Below are positions 1-11,859 of a DNA stretch of 64,000 nucleotides, one piece after another (position 1 is the first letter of the stretch; the number at the start of each line of letters is the position of its first letter). Where the stretch lies: contig CM063114.1 in the NCBI GenBank assembly GCA_031841125.1, positions 27,535,266 to 27,599,265 of the forward strand, read 5' to 3'. Position numbers and translations under genes: made by a program. The DNA is from Acanthococcus lagerstroemiae (taxonomy: Eukaryota; Arthropoda; Insecta; Hemiptera; Eriococcidae). Under the pieces are notes generated by a model. That model saw only the letters and a list, made by a program, of their open reading frames with translations. It was not told where the DNA came from and did no database searches.

Positions 1-730
1 TGTAGCTACAGTTGTATTATTTTTTGAGTGATGCTTCACAAAACCAAACTCGACGAGTAGGGGTGGGTGGTAACTGTCACAGGTATCGGTCAAGGAGTCG
101 TCCTCAGAAACTGCAGTGTGAGAGAAGTTGGCAAGTACCAAGTCCAGTGTTCTATTTAAAGAATTTGAAATAGTTTTATGTGACTTAAGGTGACTGATAT
201 CTAAAAAAAATGAATAGATGTCTTTCTATACTCCATGATGTTCATCAGACTTAATTATGAATAATGGCAGGTTGAAACCCCCAAGTAAAAGTATGTCACC
301 ATTTACTAATCCGTATGAGGCAATTTTTTTCGAAAATTAGTGAATACTCCCACCCACCCGATTCCCGAGGGGAAATAAAATAAACCTATGTACAGCCAAA
401 TGTGATTTGGAGTACGTATTCTAATCCAAATTTGTTCGCAGGAGATTTCCTAAACTTCCAATGCAGTAATTCTTTCAACCTAAAGATGCTTCCTGATAGC
501 TAACATGACCCCGCCCCCACGTTTACTCACTCCAATAGTCTGGACTCTTGTCTTTTCGAACTATGTTGTATTCGCTGTCACAAAGCTCCTCACTTTTGAT
601 GCCCCCATTTAGCCACGTTTCGGTTAATGCAACCTATGTTACATAAATTTTTTCTTTATTATTAATGTAGAATTGTTCAACCGTAGTCCTCAGTCCCCTT
701 ATATTTTGATAGTGGCAAGATAGTTTCTTC
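1..730 (-). pseudogene. LINE endonuclease fragment (CR1/L2/Jockey-like)
   Basis: Read on the minus strand, this stretch gives broken but recognisable pieces of a LINE apurinic-like endonuclease. In order they are YQNIRGLRTTVEQFY, then VALTETWLNGGI, then ILLLGGFNLP, then NRTLDLVLAN followed by DSYHPPLLVEF. The LTETWL and GDFN-type motifs and the DxYHPPL-type end are typical of the CR1/L2/Jockey endonuclease domain. Stops and frame changes separate the pieces (for example between 200 and 240), so it is not functional. It runs off the left edge of the window, where the reverse transcriptase would follow. The family is inferred from motifs and the exact clade is uncertain. Confidence 0.6.
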
Positions 731-1195
731 TTATTTTATCAATTTCTTTTTTTAATAATAAAGGTTTCTATTAATTTTTTTTTTTTTTTGAATTAAACAC
801 AGTAAGGAACATGCTCCCTGCCATCGGCAAACTTGCTCATTGATCTTCTTGATCTTTGCTGCGCGACTGCAGTCTGCAGCCGTGTTGTTAATAGAAATTT
901 TCATGGAAATTTTTTAATTAGGGTATGATACCTCCTGTTGCTACGAAGTCATACTACTGAGTATACTTGAGCGAAAACCGTGTTTGTACCAAGCGTTTGG
1001 GTTTTACCATTTCCTAGCATTTTGTCGTGAATGCCTTATCAATCATGAAACTGGACACGCCTAAATAAATAGTAAGACGAAAATATAGTTCTGAAATCGA
1101 AAGGACATATTCTTACGTCAACTGAATGCGTAGAACATGTTCAGTAACTATAAGACATACCCATGTACTAATGCAGGTTGTCTACTGGGTTTGGG

Positions 1196-2150
1196 AAACA
1201 AAACATCATGACTTTTCATGACATTTTTCCATGACTGTTATCATGGACCATGGGGGATATAAAAAGGAAGTGGAAGGAGGGGGCAAACTCGGCACTTCGC
1301 GCCTCACCGGGGCTCAATCTTTTGAGCCCCTTCACCACCCCCTTTTGATTAATTTTTAGGTAAACCAAAACCTGTATTGTGGAACTTACATTCAGCGCCT
1401 CATTTTCTAATATAGGGACATTGAGAGTATAAATGTACCCTACTTTTCAACTCCCATGGCAAGGCACAAGGCTTGGATTTTTTTTTCTTAAGAATGACCA
1501 GAATTATACTTGTTGCATACTTCAACATTTTTCCTTTAACGACATTACAATAGGTAATATAGATTGTAATACAAATGGGACAGTCTTAAGAGAGTTGAAA
1601 AATACTCATAGTTTTGCCCCTCTTTGTGGGTGGTTTGAACATGCGATCTTCTGCATTTTAAGCATGCAGAAAAACAGGCAATATTCCATTTGTATGAAAT
1701 TGGTGGTGATAAATGTGTTTCGCATCTAATAACTGACAGGAAAAATGAAAGGCTAACAAATATTAGATTCCTTATGTATTGATTTAGAAAAATCATTAAT
1801 CACTACTCATTTTATCAACAAATTTCTGAAGAGTCCAGATTTAGTAGTTAACGTCCATGACTATAACATAACTGACCCGAGGGTAGACACATGCCATTTT
1901 TTATCTATTATCAGATCATTCAATACTAACGCCCTATCAATACAGAGCGCGCTAAACTCCCATAATAAATATTCTCTCAATCTTTTTTTCTCATTAAATG
2001 AATCAAACTTTTTTTTGGGGGGGTAATGAAAGTATTGTGAACTAATCATGACTTTTTCGAGTTTTGGTTGAAATATCATGACTTTTCATGACTTTTATGA
2101 CAATTTTTTGAAATCATGACTTTTCGTGACTTTTTATGACTTTTTAGGCC
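1196..2150. repeat. Region bounded by ATCATGACTTTTCATGAC repeats
   Basis: The motif ATCATGACTTTTCATGAC occurs near 1206 and 2076 in the same orientation, and further CATGACTTTT variants run to about 2145. Between them is low-complexity DNA with short random reading frames and no recognisable gene. It may be one copy of an interspersed repeat with simple-sequence ends. The stretch 730-1196 upstream holds a diverged piece of the dispersed repeat described at 17760-18265 and nothing else that I recognise. Confidence 0.35.
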
Positions 2151-2303
2151 AGTACACACCGAGCAATGTATCTGCATATAGTGAGATACTCGTCATCAGT
2201 TTACTGATGATTTTCTTCTCACGATGGAGATAGACAAAAAAGTGGTACCAGTAGGTATTTTACTTCATTAGTTGAGCATTTCTGCAGGACGAACGCGCCA
2301 TTG

Positions 2304-2589
2304 CAGTGGCGTAGCCAAGGGGAGGGGGCGAAAGGAGAGAATGTCCTCATCCCCCAAGGCACCTGAAATTAAATGTAAAATATGCAAAAATGAGCAATTT
2401 TTCGTTTTTAAAACACGTTTTTTTTTTTTTTAATTTTTGCTCAAGCACAGTAATTTTACCTTCATTTTTCATAAAATAGTCCTCTAATATCAGCAATTTT
2501 TAAAAAATACCTCAATTTTCGACTTCTTCACTCTTGAAAATCTTACTTTGCCCCCCCCCCCCCCGGGGAAAATTCTGCCTACGCCACTG
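2304..2589. mobile_element. hAT-like MITE, copy 1
   Basis: A 286-bp non-coding element starts CAGTGGCGTAGCC and ends with the inverted counterpart TACGCCACTG. It is flanked by an imperfect 8-bp duplication (CGCCATTG on the left, GGCCATTG on the right, 7 of 8 identical). The CAGTGGCG terminus and 8-bp duplication fit a non-autonomous hAT-type element. The inside is AT-rich with runs of T and C. A diverged second copy lies at 7603-7865, sharing internal text such as CCTGAAATT.AATGTAAAATATG and ATAAAATAGTCCTC. It has no coding capacity. Confidence 0.75.
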
Positions 2590-3770
2590 GGCCATTGTGA
2601 AGAACCAATGTTTCCATCAATGTAGTGATGAGACAACAGACTATTTTTTAATTCTCATTATCCTTAAAAAGTTCTCTAATTTTTATTAAAATTGTAGCAA
2701 TTTCCAGACTTTTTTCTTCTAGCCTTGTTCAAACTATAACAACAGTCCGGGATTTTAAGGCGCTGCGTAGCATTCAATTTTCAGCCCTATAGTACATAAC
2801 TTTAAGGACAAATGTCTTAGGATCTTGTATTAGTTGAAGTAACTTTACCATACTGTACATTAGTAATAGTACTGGTAATTAGTTTTTAACGTCCCTGTCT
2901 TCGGGTCTTCCATTTCTGACTAGAAACTAGAAAGAGATCGCGCAGCTTTGAGAGGACAGAAAGTTGATCACGAAACAAAGTTTTGGTATGATGTCATGAA
3001 ATTTAATTTGCTTTGATATTTGGAAATTTTGAGTCAGGAGCGGATAGGACTTTTGTAGTGGCCTGGGAAAGAAACGTGAAGACGGCTCACATGCATAAAT
3101 TTTTGTGTTCATTATTACTGAATGCCACTGGCTGCCCGGCCCACCATTCCTATCCGCCCCTGTTTTGAGTTGAGTCAGTCGGAAAAATCCAACAAGTCAA
3201 ACGGTGTTTTTTTTTTTGCTTTGATACTTGGAAATTTTATGCTTCATCTTGGCGACAGTGTCTTGACTTCAAAATATTAAAATGATTTTTAGATCACTGA
3301 TTTCGAAGATTGCCACAGATTTCTGATCGGACCCGAAGTGCAGCCCCCAAAATTGAAATTTCACTTTGGAACTTGAAAATCCTGGAACTTCTGGGAATTC
3401 CTTCTCGCGCCGTCGTGATCTTTGTACCCATTCTTGTCTTCGTTGGAACTTCCTGAATTTTCTAGGCTCCTCATATCCAAAGTCCTCTTCGTGTTTGGGT
3501 TGCCTGAAGTTCCAGGAACTTTCAAACATGTCGCACTCACCGAGAGCACTGGGTTTGCAGAGAAATCAGAGTACACTAGACCAGTATGTACACTGGATGC
3601 CCTCGCATCAGTCGCAGACCTAACAGCCGGGCATACCGAGCACCGGAACTCCTTCCCCAAGACGAAGTCAATCATCGCGGGGAAGAAGGCTTAAAACCCC
3701 CAAAAGGTAGGTTTTTTTCGTAACCAAAATTTAGGGAAATAACAAAATGGGCAAAAAGAGATTTTTAGAC
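2590..3770. other. No gene recognised; short repeats
   Basis: I see no supported gene here. Around 3165-3260 is a reverse-orientation copy of the repeat unit that forms the tandem array at 10591-10850 (GAGTTGAGTCAGTCGG, then CAACAAGTC, then GCTTTGATACTTGG). The segment 3236-3310 is similar to 5462-5570. Overlapping short reading frames between 3270 and 3690 lie on both strands, share no family motif, and are probably chance. Confidence 0.4.
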
Positions 3771-3775
3771 TTGAA

Positions 3776-4060
3776 AATTTTATAATGAAATTTAGAAAAT
3801 GATCCTAAATAAAAGAGCTAAAATTATAGGTCATATTATAAGACAACCAGGGATATTATTATTGCTAGAGAGAATGGTTGAGGGAAAAATCGGAAAGGAA
3901 GGCAAAGAATGAGTTATAAAGAGCAGATAATGAAAGATACAAAGTGTAAATCCTTTTCAAAAATAAAAAGATCAGCACAGGTGAAGTGGAAAGACGATAA
4001 CCTACTAGTCGAGAGACTAAGGAATATAACAACAATCATATTTTCGCCCAATGAAACCTG
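3776..4060 (+). pseudogene. LINE 3' fragment (RTE-like tail)
   Basis: This is a decayed copy of a LINE C-terminus. The text matches the better-preserved fragment at 55190-55890: a GGTCAT...GGGATATT.TTATTGCTAG stretch, then GGAAAGGAAGGCAAAGAAT, then AAAGTGTAAATCC. In the related copy this encodes the HxxGH...LGR..EGK..GRQR-type C-terminal tail common in insect endonuclease/reverse-transcriptase proteins. Several frames are closed. It is a dead-on-arrival 5'-truncated insertion. Confidence 0.55.
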
Positions 4061-4433
4061 AGCTTCGACAGTTATAGCCATTAATAGAGAAAACACACTT
4101 CGCCCGATTTTCTGTCACTGTTTGACCTTTCGCTGAGACGGGAGTTAAACAAGCGAATTCCATTTTTCCATCAATCGCTATTCAGTTAAAGAGTACATCT
4201 GCCGGACTCCCGGCTTTTTCTTTCTCTTCCTTCGTTTTTTTACCGACGATGGAATGTTGTCAAATTAATGAGCCTTCCGACGTGATTACTCTTATTGGCA
4301 AAAAGGAGATAAATTGGATTTTTGGCCACCGCCGACCAATTAGCATTATATCACTCCGATGCGAGAGAACAGACTGAATTTATCGTGTCAGCTGTAAGAT
4401 CCACTTAAGTTGAATTTGTATACCGTATGCGAG

Positions 4434-4783
4434 CTACCAGTGACTTATTACTCGTTGTAGACGACCAGTCTCCCGTTTGATAAACCAGTTTCGAATTTCT
4501 GTAATGGATTTACTCGCATATCGAGATAAAATGTATTCCTGATCGATTCGGTCATTTCTCAAACTAGTGAGAAATTTCACGCAAGTTAAAAGAAAATGGA
4601 TGTTAAAGCGATTTTCAGAGAACCATTTATCGAATATCTTCCTCGCGGTTTGAAATTGTTCTCGTCGTTTCGTTTGATTGCCCGGGTAATTAAAGTATCC
4701 ATAAATTTGTTGTTTGTTGGCTGCGCTTTCATGTCGACGAGGAAGTGGCCTCAACTTGAATAAAATGACCATGATCGGTGAAA
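4434..4783 (-). CDS. Hypothetical exon with homeodomain-like C-terminus
   Basis: An open frame on the minus strand follows a good splice-acceptor context (a T-rich tract ending CAG at 4784-4786) and ends at TAG 4434-4436. The first in-frame ATG is at 4770-4772. The protein is basic and helical-looking. Its last third contains ITEIRNWFIKRETGRLQRVI, which resembles recognition helix 3 of a homeodomain (the WF pair, with following basic residues). The usual Asn three residues after WF's first residue is a Lys here, so it would be an atypical member if real. The codon content looks coding, unlike most neighbouring frames. No upstream exon was identified, so it could be a terminal exon, a retained domain of a mobile element, or chance. 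Confidence 0.35.
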
Positions 4784-5569
4784 CTGAAAAAAGATTCAGC
4801 ATTTAGACAGCCAAATCCACGAGTTCGTGACGTAGGTAGAATAATACCTAACCCTCTGAGTAGGGATTCGGGGCCCCTCTGAACTATTCCAGCATCTCCA
4901 GTTTCAGATACAGTATACCAAAAATAAAATGAGAGTTAATTCGAAAATAGTTTCTTAATAGAGATCGGCATGCCAGAAATTCTTTTCTCACACTCAGTAA
5001 TAATATGATATTCCTTCTCAATAATGGCTATAACACACTAGAGGCGTCGAAAGGGAATCATGAATGGAGGGGAGGGACCAGTTCAACATCTGATGACTGA
5101 CCTTCTTTATTTTTGCTTCTTTTTTGCTCGAAATCCACTCCTAATTATGGTGGATTGGATAGTAAAGGAGAGGGAGAATTAAAAACCAAGTGGTACAACT
5201 GAACAATCAGAAATAACCTTATTCTGTAATGATATTTTGTACTTTTTTAATGTAAGCAGCTGAAGAAGGACCCAAGCAAAATCTAGAAATACTAAAGTCC
5301 TGTTTCTTAAAGGTTGAAAAAATCCGTTCTGTCCCAACAGGGCTGAGGTTCCGCTAGCATTTCTGTTTCTAAAGGAAATATATCAAAGGACCTATCGAAA
5401 TTGTTTGATTATTGCTGCATCTGAAAGTGATAATCAGGTGATGTTCAATCCATTCCCCGATTAAGGTGCTAAAATAAAAATTTTATGTTTCTAGTTGGCG
5501 ACAATGGCTTAACTTTAAAATATCGTAATCGATGTTTTTGAGTTACTGATTCCGAAGATTTCATTGTTG

Positions 5570-6480
5570 ATATACTCTTTAGTCTCTCTACTAATAGATC
5601 GCGTCTCTCCACTTTTTTCTCTCCTATGCTAATCTTTTCATTTCTGAGAGGATTTACACTTTGTATCCTTCATTATTTGCTCCTCATAATTCATTTTTTG
5701 ACTTCCTTTTCAGTTCTTTCCCTCAACCATTCCCTGTAGTAGTAATAACAATATCCCGGGATGTCTTATACTATGACCTATATCATTTTTAACTCTTCTC
5801 TTTACGATTATATTCCAAATTTCTCTTTTCCTTCTTATTCGCCTCAATACATCCTCATTCTTGATTTTTTATATCCGTTTGATTTTCAACATTTTCCGGT
5901 AACATCACATTTCAAAAGCTTCTATCCTCTTTTCTTTCTTGTGTTCCTGTTGCTCAGATCTTACATCCATGTACACATGCACAGTGCTATACTCCAAATA
6001 TGTTTGAAGAAATCTTGGTCTTCCTTTTGAATCTATATTTGCCCTAAATACGAGTATATCCCTTTTTTTGAGAAGAATGCTCTCTTAACTTGTTCCATTC
6101 TACTCTTCATTTCTGGCTTACTTGTTCCACCTAAGCATTTAAATTCTTTTACCACCTTTTTTCCCCCACCTCCTATTTCCATATTTATTGGATTTCGTTT
6201 CCATCTACTACCATCACTTTTGTTTTATTCTTATTTATCTTCACTCTATATTTTATTTTCAATTTTTCATCCAACTTTTTCAACGCTTTCTTTTCAGTTC
6301 TTTTTTATGTCTTTCCACAGTTGCAATGTCATTTGCAAACCTTTGATTATAACCGTCTCCCCTTGTATTTTCACACCTGATGTCTTTTCATTCAGTCCTT
6401 CCGTTACTTTTTCTATAAATAGGTATAATTTCCAGATTATTGAATGACATAATTGATCTTTTTTCTCGAATTCCACAGCT
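5570..6480 (-). pseudogene. LINE fragment, same family as 55190-55890
   Basis: Read on the minus strand, the text parallels the plus-strand fragment at 55190-55890. There is a KLKIKYKVKINKNKTKVMV-type stretch (an NKTKVM motif is typical of the region after the reverse transcriptase core), then an EANKKEKRNLEYN-type stretch near 5830, then the C-terminal tail. Frameshifts and stops are frequent. Nothing suggests an intact protein. The region 6480-7600 beyond it holds only low-complexity DNA and no gene I can support. Confidence 0.5.
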
Positions 6481-7602
6481 CATTTTTTTGAGATGATATT
6501 TTCGATATGATTTTTATGAAAAGTAAATTATGTTATTTTTTTAAAAAAGTAAAGTTTTCAGCTAGTGCTAACAAGGAAAGGGCCCCTTCAAGTCAAAAAA
6601 GTTGATTTTCCAATACATTGTTTCTCACAAATTTAAGGAATTTTCTCTCTCATTACTCGCGAATACCTGAATTAAAAACAAAAATCAAATCAAGTACTTC
6701 GTTTCATGTTGTACAGTATGATCATTTCCCCAGATTTTTTTGTTGAAGGATACCTACAGCCTCTTAGAAAGACATCCTAGATCTGCCACTGATCACTTTG
6801 GCTGTAATTACTGCACGAAATCATACAACTTAGGATGTGAAATTCCTCTTTAAGGTTTTATTTTCTATATGTCTTTGAAAAAAATGTGGAAGCACTAGGG
6901 CATCACCCATTGAATCTCGGGAATTTTGACCCCCTGGAATTTTTTGAATTCTGAGACTCCGAAAACTACAGGAATTCTAAAGCCTGTAGAATAATGGAAG
7001 CCCAAAGACCTTAAAATTGTGAAAATTTCGACGGTCTTACACCTACAAGAATATTGGAGCCCTTAGACAAGTATAAATTTTTGGACGCGGATTTCTTCAT
7101 AAATTTTTTCTATTTCTTAACTATATTCTTCCTGTTGGCATAAGTATAAGCTTGAACTATCCCTAAAGATACCTACTCATTTAGCTGAAATTCTGGCTGT
7201 AACTTTGCACTCTATTTCGTAAAGTCTTATAAGTAATAATAACTACGCCTGCTTACCCTCTTTTCAATGCAAAGATTGGGAACAAAGGCCCTATCCGTCA
7301 TTGTTTAGGCAAATATGCTTTGAAAGTTACAAATTAATACAAATGGGGAGAAGCTATCGAATTCGCAGAGGCTCGCAATTTGAAGGTGATTCACTCCTTT
7401 TTCAAGAAGAAGCACAACTTTTTCAGACAACTCCCGCTTGCTGAATTTGCGAAAACGTTTCAAAGATGGCGTGCCTGATGGTAGATGTGACTGATTCAAA
7501 AGGACAATATTTTGAAGAAGACCGACAAGTGTCACTGACAAAAGTAATTGTATCAAGAAACGTTTTTTCGATTTTTTTTTTGTATCCTTCAAAAAAAGTG
7601 AC

Positions 7603-7865
7603 CAATGACGTAGCCAAAGAGGCGAAGGGAGCAAATGCCTCTCAAGGGACCTGAAATTGAATGTAAAATATGTAAAAATGAGCCCTTTGAAAACACATTT
7701 TTCGAAAAAATTTTGCTCGAGCAGTAAGTTTACCTTCATTTTCATAAAATAGTCCTCCAATATCGACGATTTTTGAAAAATACCTCAATCTTCACATTTT
7801 CTCCTTTGAAAATCTTACTTTGCCCCTCTTCCTCCCCCTTTGGGAAAATCCTGGTTACGCCACTG
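7603..7865. mobile_element. hAT-like MITE, copy 2
   Basis: Second, more diverged copy of the element at 2304-2589, in the same orientation. Its ends are CAATGACGTAGCC and TTACGCCACTG. Shared internal landmarks in the same order include ACCTGAAATT, TAAAATATG, TACCTTCATTTT, ATAAAATAGTCCTC, AATACCTCAAT and GAAAATCTTACTTTGCCCC. I find no clear target duplication, which fits an older insertion. Confidence 0.7.
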
Positions 7866-8059
7866 TTAACATGTTTCCATTAAAAATTATTATAAGTAAT
7901 TGGTATTGAAGACAGTTAGCGAGTTGAAAAGTTGGATACTACCTTAGAATGAGTTGCTCTGGCACCTCCGTTATTTATATGCTCGACTGGTTGCATACCC
8001 ATGCTATACGAATTTTAATCAGAACTTTTCTGACAACCTTTGTACTAGTAGTATGTTAT

Positions 8060-9385
8060 ATTTATGATAAAGGGAAATACCAGAGGAGTTTAAAAAGAGT
8101 ACTACTGTTTGTAACTATACCAAAAAAAGCACGGCCAGATAGGTATGAAAATTATCGAATAATTAGTCTTCTTTCACATGCGTCAAGATGATTTAACATT
8201 TATAGGAAAATGAAAACAGAATAGATGCAGAACTAAGAGATGATCAGTTATTTGGATTTAGAAAAAGTAGAGGTACTAGAGAAGCAGTGTTAGCTTTAAA
8301 ATTAATTGTAGACTGGGAGACTCAAACAGTGACAGAATGCATTATATGGCATTCGTTGATATTGAAAAAGCTTTTGACGATGTTAAATAGGATAAAATGT
8401 TTGATATTCTAAAGAAGGCAGAAGTAAAATTCAAAGAACGACACGTTATTTCAAACTTATATAAAGGACAGAAAGCCATATTAAAAATAGAAGGAGAGAA
8501 AAAGGGGAGACTAATACAGAAAAAAGTTAGTGTAAGGCAGGGGTGCTCCTTATCTCCGATATTATTTAATTTGTACACAGAGTGGGCCATAAAAAAATAA
8601 ATAAAAGAAAAATTTCAAGCAGATGTATAATATACGTATGAAGATCGAGTAAAGGTGCTCAGGTTTGCAAATGATACTGTCTTATTAGTTGAAAGAAGCA
8701 CTGATTTGGAAAACATTGAAAATAAATAAATATAAAACTAAAGTAATGGTACGTAATCGATGTGAACATGATCGATTAAATATAAATATTGGGCAGGAAA
8801 AAATTGAGGAAGTAAGCGAATTTTGCTATTTAGGGAGTAAAATAACAAAAGATGGAACGAGTACAAGGGATATTGGTAGTAGAATATCACAAGCCAAATT
8901 AACATTTTATCGAATAAGTAATCCTTTCAAATCAAAAATAAATCTGAAAAATCAAAAAATTATTTTTGAAAACTTATGTTTAGAGTGTTACTTTGTGTGG
9001 ATGTGAAACTTGGACCAGAGGAAAACCAGAGAAGAGAATTGAGATGTGGTGCTGTAAGCGGATACCTATACTTAGTATCAAATGGACGGATAAAAGAAAT
9101 ACAGAGTAGGAGGTAAAATGGATATTTGAAATTGTCTGAAGAGAAAGAGAGATAAACTAATAGGGCATAACTTTAGACACCCAGGAATAATATCACTGCT
9201 GCTAGAGGGAAGGGTGGAAGAAAAGAATTGGGGGGGAGGTCGGCAAAGATTCTAGCATGTTCAACAGATAATCGGGAATGTTAATGTTATTTGGAAATGA
9301 AAGAACTCGCAAAAGATAGAGAGAAATGGAGAGCTGCATCAAATCGGTCGTAAGACTGATAACCTTATCATCATCGTCAGCACGT
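8060..9385 (+). pseudogene. LINE reverse transcriptase, degenerate
   Basis: Pieces of a LINE reverse transcriptase occur in order: YENYRIISLLSHASR (8150), FVDIEKAFDDV (8348), VSVRQGCSLSPILFNLYTE (8527), RFANDTVLLVE (8662), EEVSEFCYLGSKITKDG (8807) and a CEHD..NINIGQ block. After 9000 comes the C-terminal tail. The 3' end is at about 9385 in ATCATCATCG, a short-repeat end typical of RTE-like elements. Stops interrupt the frame (for example after FDDVK at 8389), and the catalytic FADD is FAND here, so it is inactive. The end shares its tail with the fragment at 11470-11855. Confidence 0.75.
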
Positions 9386-9922
9386 AACATCCTAGGTATC
9401 AGACTATTAGATAAAGTCGTTTCATTACTTCGGCAAAAATTCCGATTATCAGTCTCGTAATGAAAGTTCGCTATTTCAAACGTTGAAGACGTGCATGCTC
9501 TTAAATTCTGAGTGTAGGCCCTGCGTGTATATTACGTTACTTGTTCCTCTCGCCAAGTTTCACCTTTTGCCGGCTTGATATACAAAGCTAAAACAACCTG
9601 TTTTTTGCCACTTTTTCCCCTGCTTATCACTTGAAATTTTGTGGGGAAAAAAAAGAAATCTTAGAAAAAACTAAGGCAAAAAGAAGAGAGAGAACAAATA
9701 AATGGGGTGAAACGCTGAAACAACTACAATATGGTTACTTTATAATCTCAAAAGAAAGTGACGTAGGCGAGACGAAATAAAAACAAGCGATCTTGTGAAT
9801 CGCAAGGTAGTAACAGGGTGTTTGCCGAGTTGCATTCGTCAATCGTAAGCGTAATGGAGAGGATTGGGACGCGTCAGCAAAGTGGCTGACATCTGGTGGA
9901 CAAATGCAGAAGCTACCGAAAC

Positions 9923-10095
9923 TAGGGCTCTATAGTTTCACCTGGGTATACTAAGCCGCCATTTTGGTTCATACTGCGCCCGTGGATGCCGAATCCGACT
10001 ATGCGAAGCGTAACGCGTAGTCAATTCGGCATCGACGGGCGCAGTATGAACCAAAATGGTGGCTTAGTATACCCAGGTGAAACTATAGAGCCCTA
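9923..10095. mobile_element. Foldback MITE with 7-bp target duplication, copy A
   Basis: This 173-bp element is almost entirely an inverted repeat. The left arm starts TAGGGCTCTATAGTTTCACC and the right arm ends in its reverse complement. Arms of about 85 bp carry only a few mismatches around a very short loop near 10008. It is flanked on both sides by an exact 7-bp direct repeat, CCGAAAC (9916-9922 and 10096-10102). Part of the arm (GTTTCAC.TGGGTA....CCGCCATTTTG) recurs in the element at 54374-54525, which also has a 7-bp duplication. It has no coding capacity. The rest of 9385-10590 holds nothing I recognise. Confidence 0.85.
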
Positions 10096-10590
10096 CCGAA
10101 ACGTGACAGAAACGGGATGAAATACATAGCGCGCCACCTACTTTACAAATGGTGGCCAAAAGTGGAAGTACACCAAACGGGATGAAATACACTAGCGCTC
10201 CATTGCCGTGACGCGACCGAATACATTCATAATAGTAAACCGACTTATCAATAGATGGTAGCAGTTGACAGAGAAGGCAACTGAGCTAAAATTGAACTAT
10301 GAGCTGTAAACAATTCAGTCGTATTTAAAGAAAAATGATGAGGATGAAAATTCGATTGCAATAGGGTGCTTGCATCGCTGCGCGCGGGCAAATACCCTAA
10401 AAAAGGAACAGGACCCTATTGGCGTTTGGACACTCCTGTTGTGGTGCGCTAGTATCGTGGATGAAATGATGATCAAGGTATTTTTACCATAAAAACATGT
10501 ACAAGTAAAATGAGCTCTAGCATCTCCAGCAGTATTGTCAGGAATGTACCGAAGAGTTTTCTGGGTGGGGGGTAAAAATTGTGAAAGTTT

Positions 10591-10850
10591 CAACTGACTT
10601 AACTCAGAATTCCGAAGTATCAGAGCAAAAAAAAAAACAAAACCTTTTGACCTGTTGGGTTTTTTTATCCAACTGACTCAACTCAAAATTCCCAAGAGTC
10701 AATACAAAAGAAGAAAAACCTTTCGACTTTTTTGGGTTTTCCCAGCTTCTCAACTCAGTTCCCAAGTATCAAAGCAAAAAATAAAATAAAATAAATAATA
10801 AAAACCTTTCAACTTGGATTTTTCCAACTTGTCTGGCTGAAATGGAAAAT
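10591..10850. repeat. Three-copy tandem repeat (about 80-100 bp)
   Basis: Three imperfect units begin near 10591, 10670 and 10748. Each contains a TCAACTCA..ATTCCCAAG core, an A-rich tract, ACCTTT.GAC and then a GGGTTTTTCC-like segment. A single inverted unit occurs near 3165-3230, so the unit is also dispersed. The stretch from 10860 to 11470 holds no recognisable gene. Confidence 0.6.
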
Positions 10851-11469
10851 TTTCCCAACAGCTGAGTGAAAAATTCCTACGGGGGGGGGGTGGTAAGTTG
10901 CCCCCTGCCCCTCTATCGATACGTCCCTGAGTATTGCTTTTTATGGAAAACTGAAGAGAACTAAAGCGTCAGCCCTTATCATTTCCTTTCAGATGAGCAC
11001 AACTTCAGTTTTCTGCATCACATTTTTGTCACTGATCATGTGATCATCTTTTCGTCCAAATGCCGCATTTCATTAGGCAGCTAGAAAGCGACCCTTCAGC
11101 GTCCAAACGCGAATGCCTCACGGTGGGCAGATTAGACAAGGACTGGCCTTTTACTTTATCACTTTTTTCGTTAAAGTTGAAGAAAATGTTTAGTATGGCT
11201 TGTTAATTATCTAATCAGAGCTGTAAAATGAAATAAAATAATGGCTGACTGTAACATTGAACTCTATTTCTTACATTATTATTCATAATAATACCGCCTG
11301 CTTGCCCTCTTTTCGCTGATGTAAATTACTTTATACTCCCCCGTCCAAGAATATTTACTTCTGGCCATCTCACTTCACTAATTCCTAGGTATTATATCTG
11401 ATTTTATTCTTTTCATATCTTTCTTTAAGTTTTCTTATTTGCTTACCTCATTCAGTACCAAGGGCGCAA

Positions 11470-11855
11470 CCAAGGTGGACTATAGAAAAACCAGAGAAGA
11501 GACGGATCGGAGCTTTTGAGATGTGGTGCTATAGGCGGATACTTAGTATCAAATGGACTGATAAGGTAAGAAATGAGGAAGTGCTTGACAGAGTGGGAGG
11601 TAAAATGGATATTTGGAATTGTCTTAAGAGAAGGAGAGATAGACTAATAGAGCATAATTTGAGGTACCCAGGAATAATATCACAGCTGCTAGAAGGAAGA
11701 GTGGAGGGAAAGAATTGGGTAGGTCGGCAAAGATTCCAGTATGTTCCACAGATAATCCAGGATGTCAAATGTAGGTAAGCAAAGAACTTACACAAGATAG
11801 GAAGAAATGGAGAGCTGCATCAAACCGGTCGTAAGACTGATAGCCTTATCATCAT
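11470..11855 (+). pseudogene. LINE 3' fragment (C-terminal tail)
   Basis: This is a 5'-truncated LINE end, better preserved than the corresponding part of the copy at 8060-9385. The open frame from 11521 reads MWCYRRILSIKWTDKVRNEE, then DIWNCLKRRRDRLIEHNLRY, then LLEGRVEGKNWVGRQRFQY. These are the C-terminal motifs of many insect LINE proteins (the M.RR.L.I.WTD, H.LR...LLEG and GR.R blocks). It ends GACTGATAGCCTTATCATCAT, a short-repeat 3' end like the sister copy. No reverse transcriptase domain is present. Confidence 0.7.
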
Positions 11856-11859
11856 TGAG

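Noticed and set aside
3269..3694. Overlapping 85-104-codon frames on both strands
   Set aside because: Several frames are open in the same DNA, none with family motifs, so chance is the best explanation.
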